Of a stretch of DNA of 64,000 bases, positions 42,926-54,540 are shown piece by piece (position 1 is the stretch's first letter; each line of letters starts with the position of its first letter). Both the position numbers and the translations under genes were made by a program. The DNA lies in contig NC_091300.1 in the NCBI RefSeq assembly GCF_038502225.1, positions 51,345,603-51,409,602 of the forward strand, given 5' to 3'. Under the pieces are notes generated by a model, which worked only from the letters and a program-made list of their open reading frames with translations, searched no databases and was not told the DNA's origin. Origin of the DNA: Cherax quadricarinatus (lineage: Eukaryota > Arthropoda > Malacostraca > Decapoda > Parastacidae).

Positions 42926-43394
42926 GGTACTTTATTACAGGTAACAGCAGTTTACAGAAGCTCCACACTGGGCTCAAGGTTTTCACTAGGTTAGGAAGTA
43001 TCAGTGGCGTCAAAAGCAATATGACTTGATAAGGCATCAGCAACTACATCATGATTACTTGGACTAGATTAGAGAGTATGACTGTTAACCACTAACGTGC
43101 GTGTTTTCCTGAATACTGTTAATCAGCAAATAATTAAAACAAAGGGCAATGATATATACAAATCTTGATGAGGTATCAGTAGATACTCTCTCTTTCCAAT
43201 GATCCAGAACCCAATGATAGAGTAATAGTTTTCAGCTTTGGTCAATACTCTTTCTTAACTGCAAGTCCGTTAATATCAGATGAGTAAGCGAAGCTACAGA
43301 AGTGAAAGAATTAACAATGAAAAATTGTATATCCATGTATACCAGTGAAAGAACATACTACACCTAAAGAAATGGAACAAGTGGATGAGTAAGA
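42926..43394. other. No recognisable feature
   Basis: About 470 bp with no supported gene or repeat. Confidence 0.45.
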
Positions 43395-43976
43395 CACGTA
43401 TGAAACTTGTTTGTGATGAATGGTTTTGAAAACCGACAAGTTGAAAAATGAGACACTTATGTTGCATAAGGAAATCTTTATCGAGGAAACTTTTCGCCAC
43501 ACAGTGGCTTCATCAGTCCAGTACAAAGAAGAACGGCTTAAGGAGAGGAGGAGTTTGAGTTAATCTGTCCCTCAGCCTGGAATCGAAGGATTCAGTCCAT
43601 TAATCTATGAGAAAGCACAGCATATGGTATGAGAAGTGGCTTATATACTGTAGTCAGGTGTAGTCGCTTGTCCAACCATTGGACGAAGACTTGCACTAAT
43701 GGATGGTTTCACTGTGATACAGCCTCCTCCTGCTTCGACTCACCTGACTACCAGTATATAAGCCTCTTCTCAGACCCTATGCTCTACTTTCTTCAAGATT
43801 AATGGACTGAACACATCGATTCCAGGCTGAGGGACAGATTACCTCAAACTATTCCTCACGTTACTCCGTTCTTCTTTGTACTGGACTAATGAAGCCATTG
43901 TGTGGCGAAAAGTTTCCTCAATAAAGATTCACTTATGTTGCATAAGTGTCTCATTCTTCACGTATGAAACTTGTTT
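43395..43976 (-). mobile_element. Snapback retroposon, family S1, diverged copy 3, 18-bp target duplication
   Basis: CACGTATGAAACTTGTTT at 43395-43412 is repeated exactly at 43959-43976. The element 43413-43958 lies in the opposite orientation to copies 1 and 2. Its left end on the plus strand is the reverse complement of the 3' tail (GATGAATGGTTTTGAAAACC). The arms carry GAGGAAACTTTTCGCCACAC and its inverse, GAGACACTTATGTTGCATAA, and TATATACTG/CAGTATATA near the centre. The stem is looser than in copy 1. The 3' hairpin GGTTTTCAAAACC preserves pairing despite a changed base pair. Confidence 0.85.
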
Positions 43977-44079
43977 CTTACATTTCTCATTTCACGATAA
44001 TCAGGATTTAGAACAGAACGCTTACCAAGGCTGAGGGACTGGCCACACTGCCGGTATTGTGAACATTGCTGTGATGTGA

Positions 44080-44425
44080 ACATTGCATTTGATGTGAACA
44101 CTGACAATGACGTGAACACTGACAGTGATGTGAACACTGTCACTAACAGTGATGCGAACATTGTCACTGCCAGTGATGTGAACACTGCCACTGTCAGTGA
44201 TGTGAACACTGTCACTGCCAGTGATGTGAACACTGTCACTGTCAGTGATGTGAACACTGTCACTGTCAGTGATGTGAACACTGCCACTGCCAGTGATGTG
44301 AACACTGCCACTGTCAGTGATGTAACATTGCCACTAACAGTGATGTGAGCACTGTCACTGCCAGTGATGTGAACACTGTCACTGCCAGTGATGTGAACAC
44401 TGCCACTGTCAGTGATGTGAATGAT
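44080..44425. repeat. 24-bp minisatellite, about 14 copies
   Basis: The unit GTGATGTGAACACTG followed by YCACTGYCA is repeated with C/T alternation. Copies upstream at 44060-44110 are degenerate. It would encode (SDVNTVTA)n on the plus strand; no start or gene context supports coding. Confidence 0.95.
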
Positions 44426-44539
44426 GCCGAAGAGGAAATGTTTGTATGATCTCCGGTAAAAATATATGCTGTCTGTGTTGTGATCGCTCAGTGAGAGTTC
44501 CCTGCTCTTGTTTATGACGCTATCTGCATGCATGTGCAT

Positions 44540-45115
44540 CATCCTTACCCTCATGTTGTTGTTGTTGTAGTTGTTGTTATTGCTGCTGTTTCTCTTGTAG
44601 CTGTTGTTGTTGTTGGTGGTGGTGGCGATATTCGTGTTCTTGTTTTTATTTGTGTTGGTGTTTGTGTCGTTGTTGATGGTAGTGCTGTTGTTGTTGGTGG
44701 TGGTGGTGGCAGTGGTATTCGTGCTGCTGCTGTTGGTGATAGTGGTGGTGTTCATGTTTGTGTTGGTGGTGGTAGTTGTGTTCATGTTGTTATTGTTGTT
44801 GGTTGTGGTGGTGGTGTTCGTATTGTTGTTGTTGTTGGTGATGGTGGGGGTGGTGGTCGTGTTGTTGTTGGTAGTGGTGGTAGTGTTCTTGTTGTTGTAG
44901 TTGGTGGTGATGATCATGTTGTTTTTAGTGCTGGTGGTGGTGTTCGTGTTGTTGTTGTTGTTGGTGGTGGTGTTACTGGGGGTGATGTTCGTATTGTTGT
45001 TAGTGGTGGTGGTGTTCATGTTGTTTTTGTTATTGATGGTGGTAGTGGTGGTGGTAGAGTTCATGTTGTGGTTGGTGGCGGTATTGTTGTTGTTGTTATT
45101 ACTGTTGCTTGTGAT
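44540..45115. repeat. Degenerate GTT/GGT simple repeat
   Basis: About 575 bp made of GTTGTTGTTGGTGGTG-type sequence with scattered TTCGTGTT and TTCATGTT. The minus strand gives an Asn/Thr-rich frame of several hundred residues, which is low complexity and not a credible protein. Confidence 0.93.
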
Positions 45116-46265
45116 GGTATTCCTCACCGGTTGCTCTGGTTAAAGGTGATGAGGAGAGCAGGGATGGGGAGCAGGGGATCGGGAGGAACGGGAAGAAGAA
45201 ATTTCAAGCTGGTTGTTTGCTATTGGCTACAGTTACATGAGGAGAGGACAGGTCGTACCCTTTCAGGTCTGTGGGAGGCAGGTCCCAGGAGGAGCCATAT
45301 GGTAGAATGTTTACTTTTATTCAGCACATTTGGGTACATAACCATTATACTTCTAACCTTTCCTGTGCTATAGTTACTTCATAAGAACAAAAGCTACCTA
45401 TGTTTTCTAGTCATATTCCATCACATAGTAAGGATTTCCTGCATGTACTGAGTTAAAATCTGTCATCCTGGGATGAGAAACTTCAGTAGGACGACAGGAG
45501 CTTCAGAGGCTTTGCTTTATCTTAACTGAAGTTCCTAATATTAGGTATTATCATCTCTCAAGAAAGGCTATCCTACAGGCAGGTGAAATGAAATTTGAGA
45601 AAATTTCAATCATCATAAAGTGAGGGGGGGGAGGAGTAATAAAAAATATATATAGGTATAAGAGGGATAGAGAGCCGGAAAGACCGGAGAGGGAGAACGA
45701 AATTTCGACGACGTGATGTATCGTGCATTAATATAAAGCAATGCAGATATATTATTATCAGTGTGAGGGGTGACTGGGGAAGTGATGCTGATGCGGGTAA
45801 CTAGCAGAGTAGTAAAAGGAGGTGAGGCATGCTAGGAGTATGTTACATTTTATTCAGCGTGTGTCACACTTCGATATAGGCTACCTCCAAGCCAGCAAAC
45901 TGGGTGCTAAGGGTTTAACGATCAATAGGTTACCCGTCGCTAAATCAGTACCTTGGTTCATTGGCCAAACACTAGCAAGCCCGCCAAAGCTGAAGCAACG
46001 TGGTTCACTTGTTGTAAGCGAATCGTCAGACTTTCCTGAGATGCTGGTTGATTACGGTGCTCTCTCTCTCTGGCTTCTGCTTTTACCATCTTTTGTCACC
46101 GTGTGGTGCACTTACTATTCAACCTCTGTACATAGTGTGCAAAAGTCTACACGTATATATCTGGCTAATTATATCTGGTGAATGAAATGTAATTCATATA
46201 CTGTTGCTCAGTTTCTTGATTCCACTCTGAAACCCATTACGACTAGGTCGTTCGCCAAATTTTAT
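45116..46265. other. No recognisable feature
   Basis: About 1.15 kb, including a short frame at 45822-46181 with no recognised similarity. Possibly unique genomic DNA. Confidence 0.45.
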
Positions 46266-48621
46266 CTGTGTTCGTAATAGGAGATGACTGGGACAGTGGT
46301 GTTGATGTGGGTGAGTGGGAAAATGGTATTGATGGGAGTGATTGGGAGAGTATTATTAATAGGGCAGACTGGGAAAGTGGTTTTGATGGGAGTGACTGGC
46401 ATAGTGGTACTGAAGGGGTGACTGGTCGTTTGATTTTGATGGAGGAAACTGAGAGAGTGGAATTGATTGAGTAACTGGGAAAATTTTGTTGATGGGTTGA
46501 CTGATAGGGTGACTTTATTGGGAGAGCAAGACCAGTTGAATTTTTGAGAGTAACTGGAAGAGTAGTATTGCTGAGGATAACTGGAAGAGAAGTATTGCTG
46601 AGGATAACTGGGAGAGTAGTATTGTTGAGGATAACTGGAAGAGTAGTATTGCTGAGGATAACTGGAAGAGAAGTATTGCTGAGGATAACTGGAAGAGTAG
46701 TATTGTTGAGGATAACTGGAAGAGTAATATTGTTGAGGATAACTGGAAGAGTAGTATTGTTTAGGGTGACTGGAAGAGTAGTATTGTTGAGGATAACTGG
46801 AAGAGTAGTATTGTTAAGGATAACTGGAAGAGTAGTATTGTTGAGGATAACTGGAAGAGTAGTATTGTTTAGGGTGACTGGAAGAGTAGTATTGTTGAGG
46901 ATAACTGGAAGAGTAGTATTGTTTAGGGTGACTGGAAGAGTAGTATTGTTGAGGATAACTGGAAGAGTAGTATTGTTGAGGATAACTGGAAGAGTAGTAT
47001 TGTTGAGGATAACTGGAAGAGTAGTATTGTTAAGGGTGACTGGAAGAGTAGTATTGTTGAGGATAACTGGAAGAGTAATATTGTTGAGGATAACTGGAAG
47101 AGTAGTATTGTTAAGGGTGACTGGAAGAGTAGTATTGTTGAGGATAACTGGAAGAGTAGTATTGTTGAGGATAACTGGAAGAGTAGTATTGCTGAGGATA
47201 ACTGGAAGAGTAGTATTGTTGAGGGTGACTGGAAGAGTAGCATTGTTGAGGGTGACTGGAAGAGTAGTATTGTTGAGGGTAGCTGGAAGAGTAGTATTGT
47301 TGAGGGTAACTGGAAGAGTAGTGTTGTTGAGGGTGACTGGAAGAGTAGTATTGTTGAGGGTAACTGGAAGAGTAGTATTGTTGAGGGTAACTGGAGCGTT
47401 ATTTGACGCTTGTAGGTTTAGCTTTTCATTTATTATTATATTAATAATGAGGGTGACTTGAAAAGTAGTATTGGTATGATTAACGGCCCAGTAGTTTTGG
47501 TAGGGGACTGAGGTAGTAGTATTGATAGGATGAGTGGGAAAGTGGTATTAGTTTCGTTAACCATAAGATTGGTGATGATGGGGCGTAAATGGGAGAGTGG
47601 TATTGGGTGATTTTTTTTTTTTTTTTTATTCGCCGGGTATTCTCCCGGCCCGGGTCTTTTCCAAGTAGTGGTGACCCGGCCTTGGCTCCCTATCTGGGGA
47701 GTGTCTCGAGACTTAAGTCTCCCATGGGAGGAGGTACAAGTACCTCCTCATCTTCGGGACCAAGTGTCCCGAGGCCTAGCCACATTCCCCGCCCTCACGG
47801 GGCTCGTAGGGAGAAGCTAGGCCTCTGGTCTGCCATCTACCCCGCCTCAAAGGGGCTCGTGGGGATGGCAGTCTTATATATTGGGTGATGTGACAGGAAG
47901 AGTGGCATTTCTGAGAGTCGCTGGGTGAATGGTATTAATGCAGGAATCATTTAGAGTGGTATTGAAGTGGGATATTGACTGATGTAAGTGGGAAAGAGGA
48001 ATTGATGTGGGTGACTGGGAGAAAAGTATTGGTTGAGAGAGAATGTTATTGATGTGGGTGAGTGTAAGAGTAGTAGTGGTGATGATGGTGACTGGGAGAG
48101 TGGTATTGTCTGTGTTACTGGGAGAGTAATATTGATGTGGTTACTGGGAGAGTGGTATTGTGTTACTGGGAGAGTTGTATTGATGGGGTTACTGGGAGAG
48201 TGGTATTAATGGGGTTACTGGGAAAGTGGCATTGATGGGGTTACTGAAAAAGTGATATTGATGGGGTTACTGAAAAAGTGGCATTGATGGGGTTACTGAA
48301 AAAGTGGCATTGATGGGGTTACTGAAAAAGTGATATTGATGGGGTTACTGAAAAAGTGGCATTGATGGGGTTACTGAAAAAGTGGCATTGATGGGGTTAC
48401 TGGGAAAGTGGTATTGATGGGGTTACTGGGAAAGTGGCATTGATGGGGTAACTGGGAAAGTGGTATTGATGGGGTTACTGGGAAAGTGGTATTGATGGGG
48501 TTACTGAAAAAGTGATATTCAAAAGGTTACTGAAAAAGTGGTATTGATGCGGTTACTGGGTGAGTGGTATTGATGGGTTTATTGGGAGAATGGCATTGTT
48601 TGGATGACTAGAACAGTGGCA
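46266..48621. repeat. Large 26-27 bp minisatellite, left block
   Basis: The common theme is GGTGACTGGGAGAGTGG followed by TATTGATG. From 46545 to 47400 a homogenised 27-bp subtype (GATAACTGGAAGAGTAG, TATTGTTGAG) repeats about 31 times; from 48130 to 48600 a 26-bp subtype (GGGGTTACTGAAAAAGTGG, CATTGAT) repeats about 17 times. The parts between are degenerate. The 27-bp subtype keeps open frames on both strands, which I treat as artefacts. Confidence 0.95.
47601..47889 (-). mobile_element. Poly(A)-tailed retroposon with 11-bp target duplication
   Basis: TATTGGGTGAT at 47601-47611 and 47879-47889 flanks a GC-rich insert of about 267 bp. Its tail appears as T16-17 at 47611-47627. In element orientation it contains two related phrases, CGAGCCCCTTTGAGGCGGGG and CGAGCCCCGTGAGGGCGGGG, and short palindromes such as GGAGGTACTTGTACCTCC. 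It is either a SINE or the 3' end of a LINE; no coding frame. Confidence 0.88.
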
Positions 48622-48714
48622 CGGATATAAGTGACTACGCTGAGGTCAGTGGTCACGTGTGGTCATACCTGTCCTGAGCTGTCTGAGTATGAGCGTGGGG
48701 TGTTACCAATCACC

Positions 48715-49475
48715 ATGGCTTGTTGTAGTGATTTAGAATTTCAGGTTAAAGTGTTGAAGAAAGGGGTTCTCTTTCTTCAGGAGGAAAATAGGAGGCTGAA
48801 GCTTCGCCTAGATGTGTTTGGGAGTGAGTGTGAGATAGTTGGTGCTGGTAAGGAGGAAATGCTTACCACCAGTGAGAGTGGCAGCTGCTTTAAGAGGGAA
48901 GTGGTTCACAGTTCAGGAAGAAGGAAGATAAGGAGGGTTAATAGAGAAGATGTGAAGGTAGGAAATCAATACTCTGTTCTCCAAGACGAGTGTACTTCAG
49001 AGGTTAGTGAGGTTAAAGGTACCTCTGACTCTCCTGCTAATCAAGGTAAGAATATTCTGATTGTGGGAGACTCTCAGGTAAGATATATGGACCGTGCTTT
49101 TTGTAAAAGAGATAGAAAAGTCAGAGGAAGGGTGTGCCTCCAAGGAGCTGGTGTTGGTGATATAATCAGCAGGTTGGATAATATTACGTCAGGTAATGGG
49201 AAGAAGCCCATTATCTTAGTGCTGGTGGAAATGACATTGTGAAGCTACTGGATGAGTACAGGTCAGCCATAGAAGTAGTCAGGTGTAAGGGAGGGATCCC
49301 TATCATATGTAGCATCTTGCCTGAAAGGGGAGTGAGCAATGAATGGATGTCTAGGGCAATTGGTATAAATTGCTGGCTAGACAGGTACTGCAAGGAACTT
49401 GCAATCCCGTTCATTGATAACTGGGACAAATTCTATGGCAAACATATGTATGCAAGGTTGGAGTGGTTGCATTAG
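48715..49475 (+). pseudogene. CR1 ORF1: coiled coil plus SGNH-type esterase, frameshifted
   Basis: The start is chosen at the ATG in CACCATGGC (48715), a good context. A coiled-coil-like stretch LEFQVKVLKKGVLFLQEE follows, then a charged region and the esterase: ILIVGDSQVRYMD carries the nucleophile Ser in GDS, and after a frameshift at about 49217 the second block AGGNDIVKLLDEYRS has the GGND motif. FIDNWDKFYGKHMYARLEWLH resembles the third block, but the usual Asp-x-x-His catalytic pair is altered. In CR1 elements this protein accompanies the RNA in transposition. The frameshift between blocks I and III makes it inactive. Confidence 0.82.
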
Positions 49476-49717
49476 CCAATTCGATTGAGGGGGTAATTGA
49501 TGACTTGTCTAGGATTTTAAACTGATAGATTATAGAGGTATGGGTGTTTGTGGGAAACAATCAGGCTGCAGTATTATTGTTGGAAACAGCAGATATTACC
49601 AGGATACCTCAGGGATATGCTTAAAAGACAATATTCAAAATAAAGTTCCTAATAAAGGCAAAGCAACTCATCAACAAGCAAAGAGAGATAGTAGAGGGCA
49701 ACGAGTGATTAGCTCCC

Positions 49718-52480
49718 TTTTAAGGTTTACTGTACAAATAGTAGGGGTCTAAGAAATAAGATAGATGAGCTAAGATTACTCGCAAGTGTAGGTAATATAG
49801 ATATTATTGTTATAACTGAAACCTGGTTCAACTTGAGGGATAGAGAAATGCCTTCTGAATGCAGCATAAAGGGTTATAAACTATTCCACAGTGATAGGGT
49901 CAACAGGAAGGGTGGTGGAGTGGCGATGTATGTCAGAGATAATTTAAATTGTTGTCTTAGACATGATATAAGATTAGAAACATCAGACACAGAATCTGTT
50001 TGGCTACAGTTTCTCGAGGGGTATGAAAAATTAATTTTAGGTGTGTTATAAAGTCCCCCAAACCTTGATAGGGAGTGCAGTAAGCTGTTATGGGACGAAA
50101 TTCATAAGGCATCTAGATATGAAAATGTTGTATTAATGGGGGATTTTAACTTTAGACAAATTAATTGGAACAATTTAAAAGAAAATCTTGAATCTAGTGA
50201 CTTTCTTGATACAGTTCAGGATTGCTTTTTAGAACAGTTTGTGACAGAATTAGCTAGAGGAAACAGTCTGCTTGACAACAAAGATTCACTAATTTATAAT
50301 CTTGAGGTTAGTGATGAGATTGGGGAAAGTGGTCACAAATCACTTGGTTTCAATATATTATGGAATTACCCAGTAAACTGCAATCAAGTCTCTGTCCCAG
50401 ACTTCCGCTTGGCTGATTTCATGGGACTGAAAAATTACCTGGGTGGCCTAAATTGGGATGATCTGACTATGGGCCAGGTAGCTGGTGTTGGTTGCCAACA
50501 TGACGTTTTTCAGAACAAAGTTCTAGCTGCTCAGTTAACTTTTGTTCTCAGTATGGAAATTAGATCTAACAAAAATGATCCCAGATGGATGAACAATAGA
50601 TTAAAACATCTCATTGGTCAAAAGTGAGGCATTTTTAGACGTATCAGAAGAGGGGATGGGCAGTTAAGAAATCAATATATTCAATTAAAGATAAAAATAA
50701 AAAAAGGAATAAGAAAAGCAAAAAGGGATTATGAGGCTAAGGTCGCAAGGGATTCGAAGACTAACCCAAAAGGGTTCTTTCAGGTATACAGAAGTACGAT
50801 TAGAGACAAGATAGACCCACTTAAGAGTAGCTCAGGTCAGATCACTGACAGTGATAAGGATATGTGTGAAATTTTCAGTTCTTACTTCCTCTCAGTTTTT
50901 ACTCAGAAATAATAAATTATGTAGAACAAGACGATAATAAACGATGCATGATTGCAGTAACTAGTGACATGGTCCTCAGAAAAATAGAGAAATTAAAACC
51001 TGACAAATCCCCAGGTCCTGATGAACTGTTTGCAAGAGTTTTAAAGGAATGTAAAGAGGAACTTTGCAAACCTTTGCCTAATCTTTTCAGCATTTCACTA
51101 CAAACTGGCATAGTGCCTGATAAGTGGAAAATAGCAAATGTAATACCTATTTACAAGTTAGGTGACAGGTCCTTACCTTCGAACTATAGACCAATAAGCC
51201 TTACCTCCACAGTGGGAAAATTTATGGAATCAATAGTTGCCAAGGCAATTGTAGCCATCTTGATAGGCATAAATTGATAAATGAATCTCATCACTGTTTT
51301 ACAAAGGGGTGTTCCTGTCTTACGAATTTACTAACTTTTTCTCGCTAAGGTGGTTAAGGAGGTAGATCATGGTAATGAATATGATATTGTGTACATGGAC
51401 TTCTGTAAGGCTTTCAATAGAGTTCCTCATCAGAGACTTGTGAGGAAACTTAAGGCACACGGAATAGGAGGAGAAATTTTTCCTGGGTAGAGGCATGGTT
51501 GACAAATAGGCAGCAAAGAGCTTGCGTAAATGGGGAGCAGTAAAGAGTTTGCATAAATGGGAAGAAATCAGAATAGGGGCACGTCACAAGCGGTGTTCCA
51601 CAGAGGTCATTGTTGGGCCCCTTGTTGTTCACAGTTTACATAAATGATATGGATGAGGGAATAAATAGCAACATAAGTAAATTTGCTGATTATACCAAAA
51701 TAAGCAGCCCAATTCATTCTATTGATGACTTTAGTGCACTCCAGGATGATTTGAATAGACTGAAGCAGTGATCGGAGAAGTGGCAGATGCAGTTTAATAT
51801 ACACAAATGCAAAGCTCTAAATGTTGGACAGGATAATAACCATGCCACTTATAAACTGAATAGTGTAGATCTTAATTATACTGATTGTGAAAAGGATTTA
51901 GGAGTTCTGGTTAGCAATAATCTGAAGCCAAGACAACAGTGCATAAGTGTTTGCAATAAAGCTAACAGGATCTTTGGCTTCATATCAAGAAGTATAAATA
52001 ATAGAAGTCTTCAGGTTGTTCTTCAACTCTATATAACCTTTGTTAGGCCTCATTTAGATTATGCTGTACAGTTCTGCTCACCATATCAGAGAATGGATAT
52101 AAATGCACTGGAAAACATACAGCGGAGGATGCCAAAGCTGATTCCATGTATAAGAAATCTTTCCTATGAGGACAGAGTGAGGGCCCTGAATCTGCACTCT
52201 CTAGAAAGGCGTAGAATTAGGAGAGATATGAATGAGATGTATAAATGGAAAACAGGAATAAATAAAGGGGATGTAAATAGCGTGCTGAAAATATCCAGCT
52301 AAGACAGGACTCGCAGCAATGGTTTCAGGTTGGAAAAGTTCAGATTCAGGAAGGGCATAGGAAAGCATTGGTTTGGTAATAGAGTTGTGGATGAGTGGAA
52401 CAAACTCTCGAGTACCGTCATTGAAGTTATGACCTTGTGTAGTTTTAAAAATAGGTTAGATAAATACATGAGTGGGTGTA
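49718..52480 (+). pseudogene. CR1 ORF2: endonuclease and reverse transcriptase, multiply broken
   Basis: Endonuclease: NKIDELRLLASVGNIDII, ITETWFNLRDRE, GGGVAMYVRDN, VVLMGDFNFRQINW. The RT begins at about 50945: LKPDKSPGPDELFARVLKE, DKWKIANVIPIYK, NYRPISLTSTVGKFMES; then in other frames VYMDFCKAFNRVPH, SLLGPLLFTVYINDMDEG and FADYTKIS, where the second catalytic Asp of FADD is replaced by Tyr. The thumb region has LNYTDCEKDLGVLVSNN and FVRPHLDYAVQFCSPY. The tail has GNRVVDEWNKLSS. Several stops and frameshifts (near 50050, 50900, 51277, 51490, 51770 and 52302) plus the altered active site rule out activity. Confidence 0.87.
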
Positions 52481-52711
52481 AGTGGGTGTGAGTTGGACCA
52501 GATTAGCTTCTGCTACCAGGTCTGGTGCCGTGCTCCTTCCTTAAGTGGAAGTGGCCTGACTAGGTGGTCATTGTTCTAGGCCGGAGGGTGGCATGGACCT
52601 GCTTTGCATCGGTCAGTAGGCCTGTTGCAGTGTTCTTTCTCTCTTATGTTCTTAAAAGTGGCATTGGTGTATTTCGAAGACAGGTGGTGTCTAGTGGCCT
52701 GCACACCTGGT

Positions 52712-53080
52712 TGTAGCACAATAACCAAGGTAGGAACGAGTACTGAGCAAAAGGCAGCGGAGAGTAAATACTTACGTTTCTTTCACCAAACAGCAAAAAA
52801 TACGTACAGAAAGGCAAATTGCAAGCAAGAGACGCGATGAGAACTGCGTTCAACCAGACTTAGAAGTAAGTCTGCCAATGTTGATTCACGAGTGTATCAC
52901 TTCCCTTCACAACTTCGGCTGGCTTCCTTGTCATTGGCTGGGATGAACCAAAGTGCTAGCATAACGGGGAGGACCGCACTCATTCTATCTTTATCATCTG
53001 ATGCGCTGGTCGGGAGGGCATGCCAACATGGATGTGTGACATGCGCCTAATAAAATGTTACATACACTTAGCATACTACA
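52712..53080. mobile_element. Possible solo LTR (TGTAG..CTACA)
   Basis: A 369-bp non-repetitive segment interrupts the minisatellite. It begins TGTAGCAC and ends CATACTACA, with inverted pentamers TGTAG/CTACA, and has AATAAAATG near its right end (53050). No convincing target duplication was found, so this is a tentative call. Confidence 0.35.
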
Positions 53081-53484
53081 GTGTGGTGGCTGGAAGTGGT
53101 ATTGATGGGATGATTGAGAGACTGGTATTAGTGGGGTGACTGGGAGATTGTTATTGGTGGGGTGACTTTGAGACCGGTATTGTGAAGTGTGGTATTTTTT
53201 TATGGTAAATGAGAGAGTGGTATTGTTAAAGGTGACTTGGAGACTGGTACGGGGTTATTGGGAGGGTGATATTATTGACTGCAATTGGAGGAGAGGTATT
53301 GGTGGGGTGATTGGGAGAGTGGTGTTTGTTAGATGACTGAGAGAAAGGTATTGATGTGGTGACTGAAATAAGTGGTATTGATGGAGTGACTGGGAGTGAC
53401 TTGGGTGGGGGTGACTGTGAGAGTGTAACTGGTTTGGGTGAATAGAAAGATGGTATTGATGAAGATGACTGTGAGAATGATATT
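53081..53484. repeat. Minisatellite, middle block
   Basis: Degenerate copies of the GGTGACTGGGAGATTGG, TATTGGTGG unit continue from the left block. Confidence 0.88.
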
Positions 53485-54135
53485 GATAAATTAGACACAT
53501 GTGCAACTCTTGGGTATCTTTATTGAGGAAACGTTTCGCCACACAGTGGCTTCATCAGGAGAATCGTGAAGAACAGGAAGAGAATTAGATAATCAGTTCC
53601 TCAACCTAGAGTCGATGTGGTCAGTCAATCAATCTTGAATAGAATACGGCATATGTGCGGAGAAACAGCTTATAAACCGTAGGCAGGAGAGGTGCAGCAA
53701 TCGTAGGTGGTGTCACATTTTTCCAATGTGGAAGTAGGTCGTACCCAAGGGTTAGGCAAGTGAAGAATTCCCAAGTATAAAGATCCCAAGAAGTGGCAGT
53801 GTTTGACAGGATTGTAGATGAATGGTTCAGAGAACCGACACGTTGAAAAAATGTGACACCACCTACGACTGCTGCACCTCTCCTGCCTACGGTATATAAG
53901 TTACCTCTCCGCATATATTCTGTATTCTATTCAAGATTGATCGACTGACCACATCGACTCAAAGTTGAGGGACTGATTACCTCATTCTCCTCCTGTTCCT
54001 CACGATTCTCCTTTGTATGGACTGATGAAGCCACTGTGTGGCGAAACGTTTCCTCAATAAAGATACCCAAGAGTTGCACATGTGTCTAATTTATCAACGT
54101 GTCGGTTCTCTGAACCATTCATCGAGAATGATATT
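53473..54135 (+). mobile_element. Snapback retroposon, family S1, copy 2, 12-bp target duplication
   Basis: GAGAATGATATT, part of the host minisatellite, is repeated at 53473-53484 and 54124-54135. The element 53485-54123 starts GATAAATTAGACACATGTGC as in copy 1 and ends in the hairpin GGTTCTCTGAACC and CATTCATC. The left arm is about 53485-53730 and the right arm about 53858-54095. The central loop is larger than in copy 1 and holds an inverted copy of the 3' hairpin (GATGAATGGTTCAGAGAACC at about 53817). Confidence 0.88.
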
Positions 54136-54420
54136 AATGGGGTGACTGGGAAAGTGGTTTTGGTGGAGACGACTTAGAGAGTGGTATTGCTGGGGTGAAT
54201 GGGAGAGTGGTGTTGATGAGGTCACTGTGAGAATAGTAATTGTGGGGCGACTGTGTGAATAGTATTGGTGGGGTGACTGGGAAAGTGATATTGCTGGAGA
54301 TGAGTGACACTGTCATTGATGGTGGTGACTGGCAGACTGTCATTGAAGGAGTGGTGGCTGTGAAAGCATTTTCAGAGGGCATGTTGGACCGGTTGGAGTT
54401 CTTGAGGCTGAGATGTATGG
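54136..54420. repeat. Minisatellite, right block
   Basis: Degenerate GGTGACTGGGAAAGTGG, TATTGATG units decay into unique sequence. Confidence 0.85.
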
Positions 54421-54423
54421 TAA

Positions 54424-54478
<55 letters not shown>

Positions 54479-54540
54479 TCTTAAGAAAGCGCTAAATACG
54501 TAAGTGTTATACAGCGTCTGGGGAATAGGGTAAAATCAAG
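54424..54540 (-). mobile_element. SINE-like 3' end with (TAA)n tail, second copy
   Basis: (TTA)n at 54425-54475 followed by AAGAAAGCGCTAAAT and TTATACAGCGTCTGGGGAA is the reverse complement of the 3' part of the element at 39179-39347. Further right the sequence diverges. No target duplication could be fixed. Confidence 0.6.

Larger units (their letters stand above)
48622..52656 (+). mobile_element. CR1 LINE, near full length, inserted in the minisatellite
   Basis: AGTGGCA at 48615-48621 and 52657-52663 may be a 7-bp target duplication. The element has an ORF1 with esterase, an ORF2 with endonuclease and RT, and a 3' untranslated region of about 160 bp ending TCTCTCTTATGTTCTTA, which looks like the short octamer-type terminal repeat usual in CR1 elements. 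Both ORFs are broken. The 4,035-bp length agrees with a complete CR1 element. Confidence 0.88.

Noticed and set aside
43958..45127. 389-codon Asn/Thr-rich frame on the minus strand, and Val/Gly-rich frames on the plus strand
   Set aside because: Produced by GTT/GGT simple sequence and a 24-bp array; low complexity with no gene context.
46544..47461. 305-codon frame made of RVVLLRITG repeats
   Set aside because: Translation of a 27-bp minisatellite; also open on the opposite strand.
47589..47888. Plus-strand frame beginning MGEWYWVIFFFFF as a membrane peptide
   Set aside because: The Phe run is the reverse of a retroposon poly(A) tail; the rest is antisense retroposon sequence.
52712..53080. 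Confident solo LTR
   Set aside because: Ends are suggestive, but no target duplication could be established; kept only as a low-confidence feature.
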